A stretch of DNA of 58,792 bases from Bacteriovorax stolpii (GTDB taxonomy: Bacteria > Bdellovibrionota > Bacteriovoracia > Bacteriovoracales > Bacteriovoracaceae): positions 1 through 58,792 of the forward strand of contig CAMASK010000008.1 in the NCBI GenBank assembly GCA_945860895.1, read 5' to 3'. The position numbers and the translations under genes were made by a program. Under the pieces are notes generated by a model, which was not told where the DNA came from, did no database searches, and saw only the letters and a list, made by a program, of their open reading frames with translations. The first letter of the stretch is position 1, and each line of letters starts with the position of its first letter. Shown here piece by piece: positions 51,976 to 58,792 of this stretch.

Positions 51976-53333
51976 AATATTTTTTGAGTCTCCTAATTGT
52001 ATTATTAACTATCGTCAGCTGTGCCTCTACTCCTAAGCAAAGAACTGACAAGTTATCAATTCTTCAAGGAATCACATCCACCAAAGAAGTTGAGTTTAGC
52101 GTTCTAGGGCCAGTGGGAAGAACTTTTAAATTTGAACTCCGAAGTGCTGAAGGTGCAATTCTCTATCCCGAAGAAGTAAAAACAGTTGTGCATCCTTATT
52201 CATCCTGGATGGTCTATAAACTGCTCTTTTTGAGAGATCAAACCAACGAATATAATCTCTATGTATTTGAGAATAATAAAATTATTGACCAACGATTAGT
52301 GGGCAAAGGCCAAATCAATCAATCAAGACTAAAGATAGCTGTGGTTTCATGCATCGATGATGCCTTTCAAGAACATTTCAAGATTTGGAATGCTCTTGTT
52401 GCCAAAAATCCAGAGTATGTCTTAATGATCGGTGACAATGTCTACGCAGACAGAGAAATCAATAAATCGGCAATTAAAAGTACACCAGAAACATTATGGC
52501 GTCGCTATCTTGACGTAAGGCTAACAATCCCCTTTTTCTTCCAAGAGAAACTTATTCCGGTCCATGCTGTGTGGGATGATCATGATTTTGGTAGCAATAA
52601 TGCGAGCGAGGAATTTGAGTACAAAAATGAATCTAAAGAAGTTTTTGAAAGTTTTTTTGCCCAATCATTAAGTGAAGAAAATTACACTAAAGGCTTTGGA
52701 GTTGGTGGACTTCTCTCCATGGGAGATTTCAATCTTTATTTTCTTGATGGTAGGACTTTCAGGTCTATCAAACCTGAAGGCAGTCATTTAGGCCAGCCCC
52801 AGAGTGATTGGCTGATTCAGTCGTTAAAAGAAGAATCCCAGCCAAGTCTAATCATAAAAGGTGATCAATTTTTCGGAGGCTATCAATCTTTCGAATCATT
52901 TGAGGGCAAGCATCCCAATGATTTTGCGGCTTTCGTAGATAGATTGAAAGCACTTGGTACGCCCTTTGTATTCCTTAGTGGTGATCGTCACATGAGTGAG
53001 ATTATGCAATTTCCCCGCAGTCTTTTTGGATTACCAAGTTTTGAGATAACTTCAAGCCCTATGCATGGCAAAGTCTATCCGCCATCTGATACAAAGAATC
53101 CATGGCGCGTGGTAAAAGTTGAAGGTAAAGTTAATTTCACATTCATAGATAATCTTTCTCTTGATAACTACTGGTTCATGGATGTGGAAAATATTGGTGA
53201 GAATGGTGAATTATATTATCAGCGAGAACTGGCCGTTTATATTAAAGACCTGCAGAATAATTTAAATGAAGTAAGAAAGCGTCGTCGAAGTGGTGTTAGG
53301 CGCTATAGGAAATCACGGGCCAGAAGAAGATAA
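51972..53333 (+). CDS. PhoD-like alkaline phosphatase lipoprotein
   Basis: 453 residues. A lipobox (TIVSC, Cys 17) marks it as a lipoprotein. The phosphodiesterase core shows IGDNVYADREIN, VWDDHDFGSNNA (the Asp/His metal site typical of PhoD) and FLSGDRHMSEI. PhoD enzymes release phosphate from phosphodiesters and monoesters outside the cytoplasm. The last 20 residues are an unusual run rich in Arg (VRKRRRSGVRRYRKSRARRR). It is coupled to the Maf gene by overlap. Confidence 0.88.
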   Translation: MKYFLSLLIVLLTIVSCASTPKQRTDKLSILQGITSTKEVEFSVLGPVGRTFKFELRSAEGAILYPEEVKTVVHPYSSWMVYKLLFLRDQTNEYNLYVFENNKIIDQRLVGKGQINQSRLKIAVVSCIDDAFQEHFKIWNALVAKNPEYVLMIGDNVYADREINKSAIKSTPETLWRRYLDVRLTIPFFFQEKLIPVHAVWDDHDFGSNNASEEFEYKNESKEVFESFFAQSLSEENYTKGFGVGGLLSMGDFNLYFLDGRTFRSIKPEGSHLGQPQSDWLIQSLKEESQPSLIIKGDQFFGGYQSFESFEGKHPNDFAAFVDRLKALGTPFVFLSGDRHMSEIMQFPRSLFGLPSFEITSSPMHGKVYPPSDTKNPWRVVKVEGKVNFTFIDNLSLDNYWFMDVENIGENGELYYQRELAVYIKDLQNNLNEVRKRRRSGVRRYRKSRARRR

Positions 53334-53335
53334 GA

Positions 53336-53361
53336 GTGGCGCCATCTTTCAACAGCGCCAC
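53336..53361. terminator. Bidirectional terminator-like hairpin
   Basis: GTGGCGC (53336-53342) pairs with GCGCCAC (53355-53361) around a 12-base loop, exactly between the convergent ends of the PhoD-like and cysteine-rich genes. Its following T-rich stretches are poor on both strands, so efficiency is uncertain. Confidence 0.65.
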
Positions 53362-53369
53362 AAAATAAT

Positions 53370-56138
53370 TTACGGATTAATCGGGGCCGCAAGCGAGTCA
53401 TCAATTTTCTTCTTGCGAGTTAGGATCTTATCCAGATTTCTTACATAAGTTTTAGAAACCGCCTGAAACAATGAATCATCTTCTTTAGTTTTGTAACTAC
53501 CTTTATTTCTATCATAATTGGCCGACATCATGTCTTTTTCTTCATCACTCATGCCTGAGGCATCTTGAACGCCACCTGATGCGCTCCCAGCATCAACTGA
53601 TCCGGATCCCATACCAGATCCTAAATCAAAAGAAGCTCCACCCCCAACTCCTCCAGCTGCTCCACCTTTAGCACCTGCTGGCCCACCATCACCAAGGGAA
53701 GGATTTTTAGTATTAGCGTCTTCAGTTACAGATTTACCCATTTCGAGAGAACCAATTTTCGAAGAGGAAGAAGACCCAAGAGCAGATCCACCACGAGAAG
53801 CCATTGCATTTACACCACTGGCACTTAGTAATCCCGCTTGTGACACACTTGCATGAAATTCTTGATTTATTTTGGCGACATCAACTCCTTTGGCCAGGGC
53901 TTTAGCATTGACTGCTTCCATGGCTTTTGTTCTAGCAGCAAGGGATCCACCACCAACTGAATTGCCAAGTGAAGCGGAAGCGCCTCCAGAATTTTTAAGA
54001 ACTGAATCTCTAAGAGCGCCGGAATTTTGTGTCATATTAAATGCGGCAAGTTTAAAGGATCCATGGCGAGTTGTAGATTGTTTAATTTTAGGTTTGCTAG
54101 GCCCCTTACCATCAGTTTTATTTTCGAGATAATCATTATTTCTATCTTCAAAATAATTCATCCCACCCTCTGCAATTCCCTGATTTTGACCATTAAAATC
54201 TTGGCCTTTAAGATGGCCGATGACTTTGTCCAGACAAGCATTTTGTTTGTCACGTAATTCAACTAATGCCGGATAGTAATGACTAAGATTGGTTAAATCC
54301 GTTTGATAGCGGGCAAAGAGTTTACGTCTCCATCCACCTTCACTCAGGAAGTAATATTTATATTTTTTCTTTTTATGACCAGAATAGGCCAACATCTGAG
54401 CAAAAGTTGAATCCTGAATAGTTGTAACAAAGTTTTTGAAGATCTTACATTTCGGATCATCGATATTACCCACACATCCTCTCTGTTCATAACTTGAGGG
54501 AATTTCGGGTTCATAAATAAAGTCACTGGCCGCAATATTTCCTGAGTGCATACCTGCATAGTATTCAACGATTTTATCTTTGAAGCCAGCATAGATCTGA
54601 GAATATCCAGTATCATTTTTAAGTTTTCTCCTAAAGTCCGTACTACCACCATCACCGCCCGTACCATAATTACCAAAACTCACTCCTCTTTCATAACCAC
54701 CAGGTAGTAATGGATCCAGTAACCAGTATTTGCGTCTTACAAAAAAGTTATACGCATTTTGATCATCTGCTCCGATGAAATTAAGAAATTGTTTAACCCC
54801 GGGCTGTTCGACAGTATTTTTGTTAATATCGTCCTCGCCTTTAACCTTATAACGTTGGGCCCAACGCTTTTTCACTTTCTTCTTTTTACCGCCGCGACAC
54901 TTTCGTTCAGATCCATTCTCTCCTGAGTTTTCCCAGCTATATGTCTTGTCGGCCACCGTCCAAGATTTAGATTCAGCTCCCCAGGTAAAAACTGAATTCT
55001 TATACTGATCTGTGGCATTAAGTAATATATTGTTAATTCCATTCATCGCTGTTTCGTATTCTTTGAAAAGTGAGTTTCGGGCCTTCATGTAACAAAGGAA
55101 ATCCAGACCAGTGGTTTTTCTCATGGCCACATCATGCTTAGTTGTGGTGTCACCACAGAAAGTTGTAATAGGCGACATATCACCTTTCTGGGATTTATTG
55201 ACGAGTGTAAAATTCGCTTCAACATCCAGATAATCTTCGTTAAAAGCTTTTAAAATTTCTTTACGCTTACCTAGATAATCATTGGAATTTTTCTTCATGT
55301 ATTCTGTGGTGTTTAAACAGTCTCTATGATTAGCCGCAGACTGGGTGTTAAACATCCACTCCATACTTCTGGATGTTACAATGGCGAGGTTGGCAGCACT
55401 CTTAACTTTGTTAGGACCAATACTTGTATCACTAGGATAGAGCTCAAATTGACATTGCTTATTTGGAACTTGCTGAACAGTTACTCCTCCCAATAATCCC
55501 GCAAAATAACCAACACTTTGATCACCACAAACACCGTTTATTTTTGCCAATGGTTCTTCACAAAGAATATTTCCGGGAGCTTCTTCACCATCGGAAGCTT
55601 CACGACAAATTTTATTATCTACACATTTGAATTCTTCACACTTATAGGATTCACATTCCATGTTGCGGTAACACAAACCGCCAATAGGTTTTGCCTCATT
55701 TTCCATGGAATCTTGCTGGTCATCAAATTGCTGCTCCTTCAATGCCACCGCCTCCATTACAGCTGGATCTTCGGAGTCAGTATTAAACATATCATCTTCT
55801 CTCATGGTGTAACAACCAAGCTCTCCACCACAAGCACCATGCGCTGTACATGATTGCAAATCAGGATCTTTCATCGAGGGGTCTTCACACACTCTGGTAG
55901 AGGTATTGAGAACTAGTTTTTCACAACAAGACCAATGTTGACGAATGGCCCAGTCACTATATTTATTTTTCCAGTTTTTCCACTCATCTGTATCGTGAGT
56001 ATTTCCATCACTATCGGTATAAGTTCTATTAGCTGGCGGTGTGGTTTTGTCTTTACCAATACAAGTGAAACTGAATGCTTGAGATGCAGATGACCAGGAA
56101 AGTAGTAAAAGCATAAGAAAAGCAATGTGCATTTTCAT
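53370..56138 (-). CDS. Large cysteine-rich secreted protein of unknown function
   Basis: 922 residues from the ATG at 56138, chosen for AGGGG six bases upstream and the signal peptide that follows (MKMHIAFLMLLLLSWSSASQ). The N-terminal 200 residues have many spaced cysteines, for example SCTAHGACGGELGCYTM and LCYRNMECESYKCEEFKC, which suggest disulphide-linked modules. The middle region has unusual RKCRGGKKKKVKKRW. The C-terminal 250 residues are rich in Gly, Ser and Ala with low complexity. No enzyme signature was recognised. It is likely exported to the periplasm or surface. It is the longest unknown in the window and the neighbouring small gene (56308) is also exported. Confidence 0.75.
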   Translation of the reverse strand: MKMHIAFLMLLLLSWSSASQAFSFTCIGKDKTTPPANRTYTDSDGNTHDTDEWKNWKNKYSDWAIRQHWSCCEKLVLNTSTRVCEDPSMKDPDLQSCTAHGACGGELGCYTMREDDMFNTDSEDPAVMEAVALKEQQFDDQQDSMENEAKPIGGLCYRNMECESYKCEEFKCVDNKICREASDGEEAPGNILCEEPLAKINGVCGDQSVGYFAGLLGGVTVQQVPNKQCQFELYPSDTSIGPNKVKSAANLAIVTSRSMEWMFNTQSAANHRDCLNTTEYMKKNSNDYLGKRKEILKAFNEDYLDVEANFTLVNKSQKGDMSPITTFCGDTTTKHDVAMRKTTGLDFLCYMKARNSLFKEYETAMNGINNILLNATDQYKNSVFTWGAESKSWTVADKTYSWENSGENGSERKCRGGKKKKVKKRWAQRYKVKGEDDINKNTVEQPGVKQFLNFIGADDQNAYNFFVRRKYWLLDPLLPGGYERGVSFGNYGTGGDGGSTDFRRKLKNDTGYSQIYAGFKDKIVEYYAGMHSGNIAASDFIYEPEIPSSYEQRGCVGNIDDPKCKIFKNFVTTIQDSTFAQMLAYSGHKKKKYKYYFLSEGGWRRKLFARYQTDLTNLSHYYPALVELRDKQNACLDKVIGHLKGQDFNGQNQGIAEGGMNYFEDRNNDYLENKTDGKGPSKPKIKQSTTRHGSFKLAAFNMTQNSGALRDSVLKNSGGASASLGNSVGGGSLAARTKAMEAVNAKALAKGVDVAKINQEFHASVSQAGLLSASGVNAMASRGGSALGSSSSSKIGSLEMGKSVTEDANTKNPSLGDGGPAGAKGGAAGGVGGGASFDLGSGMGSGSVDAGSASGGVQDASGMSDEEKDMMSANYDRNKGSYKTKEDDSLFQAVSKTYVRNLDKILTRKKKIDDSLAAPINP

Positions 56139-56187
56139 AAAAAACCCCTGAGAAAACATTGTTGTGCTGATATTTTAACATGCTAGG

Positions 56188-56209
56188 AGAATTTAAAAGG
56201 ATAAATTCT
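56188..56209 (-). promoter_or_regulatory. 7-bp inverted repeat upstream of the cysteine-rich protein
   Basis: AGAATTT (56188-56194) and AAATTCT (56203-56209) flank eight bases, about 50 bases upstream of the ATG at 56138. An imperfect extension (CTAGG on one side, CTAG on the other) is present. It could be an operator. Significance is low in such A/T-rich DNA. Confidence 0.3.
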
Positions 56210-56307
56210 AGGAAGCGAGAATGAAGCCTTTGAAAAATCAATGAGTTAAACTTGACAAGACTACTTACCTAAGGCTTTGAGAGCGCCAATTATCTACGCA
56301 GTATTAG

Positions 56308-56682
56308 CTAGTTCTCAAAAAGGCACTCATCCTTCTTAAAAGTAAGTGTAAGAGTTAGACGAGTGGAAAGTTGGGCTTTGTAAGGCTGGCCTTTATCGTT
56401 GTAAAAAATTTTTACTTTGCAATCAAACCAATTCGAATAACCTTTAGCAGTTATTTTTTTATTTCTGTTCTCTCTAATTTCCTGGGTAGTCTCTTCATCA
56501 ATATCAAAAGTGCACATTAGTTGAGGGGTTTCAAAGTCAATATATTTCTCATCAAGATTAATTTTTAAACTACACTTTTTTTGATCTGGCGTCTTGCCTT
56601 GAAGTTCAATATCTGGAGACATACAGACTGAGGCTGCACCAAAGGTAAAAAACATAGTGAAAATCAATACCATTTTCTTCAT
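56308..56682 (-). CDS. Small secreted protein of unknown function
   Basis: 124 residues. A signal peptide (MKKMVLIFTMFFTFGAASV, possibly ending before the first Cys at 20) is followed by a strand-rich domain with cysteines at KKCSLK, LMCTFD, FDCKVK and DECLFEN. The even number of Cys suggests disulphides. No family recognised. It lies upstream of the large cysteine-rich gene on the same strand with 169 bases between, and may be part of the same exported set. AGAG precedes the ATG. Confidence 0.7.
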   Translation of the reverse strand: MKKMVLIFTMFFTFGAASVCMSPDIELQGKTPDQKKCSLKINLDEKYIDFETPQLMCTFDIDEETTQEIRENRNKKITAKGYSNWFDCKVKIFYNDKGQPYKAQLSTRLTLTLTFKKDECLFEN

Positions 56683-56754
56683 ATAACTCTTGTCGGATAA
56701 ATAAAAAAAAACTTAAGTCATAACTAACCTTGTGCGCTTCTTAATTTCAAGCAA

Positions 56755-56783
56755 TTGACTTGTTGCTAAGATTTACTTAATCC
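56755..56783 (+). promoter_or_regulatory. Putative promoter of the APC permease gene
   Basis: TTGACT (56755-56760) and TAATCC (56778-56783) are 17 bases apart, 24 bases before the ATG. The -35 box is good, the -10 box moderate. Confidence 0.5.
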
Positions 56784-56807
56784 CAACCTGCGTGATAGCA
56801 ACTCTCC

Positions 56808-58160
56808 ATGAATACCAAGCTTCTTCGTGGACTCACACTCATCGATGCTACTTCCATTGTCATAGGCACCATCATTGGCACAGGGGTTTTTCTAAAAACC
56901 TCTACCATGGCCATGCTCGTAGGTAGTCCCTATTACGTTTTGCTCGCTTGGATTGTAGGTGGGCTGCTCTCTCTCACTGGGGCACTGGCCTATGCTGAGT
57001 TGGGAAGTCTAATGCCTTATGCTGGTGGCGAGTATGTTTATCTCAAAGAGGGCTTCGGAGATTTGTGGGCGTTTCTCTACGGTTGGATGCGCTTTTGGAT
57101 CGGCTCTCCCGGCTCCATTGCTGCTTATGCTGTAGGTGCTATGACCTTCATGAGTGGTGTGGTGGATCTAAATATTATTGGCGGTAAAGTCGCCGCATCA
57201 GTGATGGTCATATTATTTTTTTCAGGACTTAATTGCCTGAGTGTCGCCTTCGGGGGAAGAATCCAGGCCTTCATGACCGGACTAAAATTACTGATGATCA
57301 TTGGGATGAGTCTTGGGATTTTTTTGTTCGCTGAAGGAGGAAGTTTTTCCCATTTTTGGGAAACATCCCCGGAAATTCATGATGCCCTGGGATTCTCTGC
57401 CTTTGGTTCGGCGGTTCTTGCAGCACTTTGGGCCTTTGATGGCTGGTGTAATTTGACTATGGTGGCAGGCGAAATTCAAAGTCCTAAAAAAAATGTGCCT
57501 CTCTCTTTAATCATTGGCATGTTTTCCATTCTCATTATTTATGCCCTCGCCAATATTGCTTACTTTCATGCTCTGCCACTTAAAGAAATTTTAAATGCCA
57601 ACTCAAGCACCAATCCCAATGCCCTTCCCGTGGCAACGAAAGCCGCTCTTACGTTTTTGGGCCCAAAGGGTGTCACTATTTTGTCTGTGGCCTTTGTCTT
57701 CTCGGCCTTGGGTGCCATGAACGGATCCATTCTTACGGGAGCGAGAGTTCCTTACGCAATGGCCCATGATGGTTTGTTTTTTAAACAACTCTCTGAGGTA
57801 AATAAAAACAGCCGCGTTCCAGTGAAATCCATTCTAATTCAAGCCACGGTGGCGATTCTTCTCGCCCTCTCCGGAAGTTTTGATCAGCTTACTGATTATG
57901 TGGTTTTTGCCTCATGGATCTTCTATGCCATGGTCACCAGTGTGGTGTTTGTTTTAAGGAAAAAAAAGCCTAACCTTCCAAGAGACTATAAGGCTTTAGG
58001 CTATCCAGTTCTGCCTTTGATTTTTATTATTTTAGGAATTTTACTGCTGATCAACACCATTCTTACTAATCCTAAATCAACTTTAATTGGACTGACTTTC
58101 ATTCTTTCAGGAATCCCCTGCTATTTTTATTTTAAAAAACAAAAATATCCTACTTCTTAA
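56808..58160 (+). CDS. APC-family amino acid permease
   Basis: 450 residues with about 12 membrane helices. The first helix DATSIVIGTIIGTGVFLKT carries the APC substrate-binding GxxGxG unwinding motif. GALAYAELGSLMPYAGGEYV and YLKEGFGDLWAFLYGW are typical of L-type amino acid transporter-like members. It would take up or exchange amino acids. No ribosome site is clear. It is followed by an AGCS symporter with its own promoter match. Confidence 0.9.
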   Translation: MNTKLLRGLTLIDATSIVIGTIIGTGVFLKTSTMAMLVGSPYYVLLAWIVGGLLSLTGALAYAELGSLMPYAGGEYVYLKEGFGDLWAFLYGWMRFWIGSPGSIAAYAVGAMTFMSGVVDLNIIGGKVAASVMVILFFSGLNCLSVAFGGRIQAFMTGLKLLMIIGMSLGIFLFAEGGSFSHFWETSPEIHDALGFSAFGSAVLAALWAFDGWCNLTMVAGEIQSPKKNVPLSLIIGMFSILIIYALANIAYFHALPLKEILNANSSTNPNALPVATKAALTFLGPKGVTILSVAFVFSALGAMNGSILTGARVPYAMAHDGLFFKQLSEVNKNSRVPVKSILIQATVAILLALSGSFDQLTDYVVFASWIFYAMVTSVVFVLRKKKPNLPRDYKALGYPVLPLIFIILGILLLINTILTNPKSTLIGLTFILSGIPCYFYFKKQKYPTS

Positions 58161-58164
58161 TGGG

Positions 58165-58193
58165 TTGCGGATGCTGGATTAAATTCATATCCT
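58165..58193 (+). promoter_or_regulatory. Possible promoter of the AGCS symporter gene
   Basis: TTGCGG (58165-58170) and TATCCT (58188-58193) are separated by 17 bases, 32 bases before the ATG at 58226. A moderate match. Confidence 0.4.
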
Positions 58194-58225
58194 AATTAAA
58201 AGTTTATTTTAATAAAGGAGCGTTC

Positions 58226-58792
58226 ATGCTTGAGACCATTGAAAAGGTCACCGGCGATTTCGTTGGTCTAGTTTGGGGTGTCCCACTCGTAGTTCTCTTA
58301 GTTGGTTCCGGGGTTCTGTTCACTATTTACTTTGGTTTTCCTCAACTCCGATTTTTTAAGCATGCGATTGAAATCATCATGGGTAAATATGATGATCCAA
58401 AAGAAAAAGGTGAGATCTCTCACTTCCAGGCACTATGCGCTGCTCTTTCAGCGACTGTAGGACTTGGAAATATTGCCGGAGTGGCCGTGGCGATTTCCCT
58501 CGGTGGACCTGGAGCCGTTTTTTGGTTATGGGTTGCTGGCTTCATTGGTATGTGTACCAAGTTCACGGAAGTTTGCTTGTCACTTAAATATCGCGATGTA
58601 AAAGAAAATGGCACCGTTCATGGTGGACCAATGTTCGTGATTAAAAATGCACTCCCTAAGGCGTTTTACCCTGTTGCCTGGATCTATGCTTTCTTCGTAG
58701 TTCTTTCATCCTTTGGTGCCGGAAATATGTTTCAGGCCAACCAAATGGCGGCAGTTCTTAAAACTTCTGCCGGAATTCCTGAATGGGCTTCT
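58226..58792 (+). CDS. AGCS-family sodium:alanine symporter, N-terminal part
   Basis: 189 codons run to the end of the window without a stop; the C-terminus is outside. The ATG has AAGGAG five bases upstream. The N-terminus is MLETIEKVTGDFVGLVWGVP, followed by GSGVLFTIYFGFPQLRFFKH and the family signature FQALCAALSATVGLGNIAGV. The GGPGAVFWLWVAGFIGM and KFTEVCLSLKYRD segments also fit. It imports alanine or glycine with Na+. With the POT and APC transporters it makes a third amino acid or peptide uptake system in the window. Confidence 0.95.
   Translation, partial: MLETIEKVTGDFVGLVWGVPLVVLLVGSGVLFTIYFGFPQLRFFKHAIEIIMGKYDDPKEKGEISHFQALCAALSATVGLGNIAGVAVAISLGGPGAVFWLWVAGFIGMCTKFTEVCLSLKYRDVKENGTVHGGPMFVIKNALPKAFYPVAWIYAFFVVLSSFGAGNMFQANQMAAVLKTSAGIPEWAS

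Noticed and set aside
55518-55853. Plus-strand open frame of about 111 codons opposite the cysteine-rich gene
   Set aside because: Phe- and Thr-rich translation is the expected antisense of Glu/Lys/Cys codons; no ribosome site.

Overview
This is a chromosomal window from a low-GC (about 40% by eye) Gram-negative bacterium. It encodes outer-membrane-type beta-barrels, lipoproteins with clear lipoboxes, SecA with its zinc tail, an RpoH-type sigma factor and many secreted proteins with no recognisable family. A complete-looking mevalonate branch combined with the PrkA/YeaH/SpoVR trio and POT, APC and AGCS uptake systems points to the Bdellovibrionota, most likely the Bacteriovorax/Peredibacter side. 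That placement is inferred from gene content; no marker-gene comparison was possible. Genes are packed tightly, with many 4-bp ATGA overlaps, and no tRNA, rRNA, CRISPR array or prophage was seen.

Layout. 1-392: the end of an IS3-family element, with a truncated OrfA, its terminal repeat and a terminator in the leader. 420-6921 (minus): rpoH, rpsO, pnp, dut, a PHA_gran_rgn-type protein, a [2Fe-2S] ferredoxin and a POT peptide transporter. 6974-10807: a divergent pair of secreted unknowns and an alpha/beta hydrolase. 10791-15488 (minus): prkA, yeaH-like and spoVR-like. 15701-22716 (plus): PP2C phosphatase, M23 peptidase, secA, an acidic YbjQ-like protein and a GlpD-like dehydrogenase. 22713-25300 (minus): two paralogous beta-barrel proteins. 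25474-27734 (plus): a 71-residue protein, trxB and a DUF2914 membrane protein. 27731-29254: a lipoprotein and a crotonase-fold protein.

29470-36576 is the metabolic centrepiece. The minus-strand operon fni-mvaA-GHMP kinase-mvaD-mvk is translationally coupled almost throughout. Divergent from it lies a second GHMP kinase, paralogous to the one inside the operon, followed by a farnesyl-diphosphate-synthase-type gene. Together these cover HMG-CoA to IPP/DMAPP and on to FPP; HMG-CoA synthase is not in the window. 36586-44022 holds RNA-modification genes (RsmI-like, RlmL-like, TrhP plus a diverged U32 partner), a histidine kinase, CorA and small envelope proteins. 44085-47610 holds a degenerate SGNH-like protein, a small lipoprotein and speA. 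47675-50069 (minus) holds a baeRF-type eRF1-like protein and a single-frame fusion of a gamma-carbonic-anhydrase-like domain to a YihY-type membrane domain. 50148-53333 (plus) is ROK kinase, a small unknown, Maf and a PhoD-like lipoprotein. 53370-58792 holds a large cysteine-rich secreted unknown, a small secreted unknown, an APC permease and the start of an AGCS symporter.

The observations most worth following are the gamma-CA/YihY fusion, the paired GHMP kinases around the mevalonate operon with a strong inverted repeat before the divergent copy, a possibly leaderless rpoH transcript, and the terminator-shielded IS end. No wholly new multi-gene defence or predation system could be demonstrated from sequence alone.
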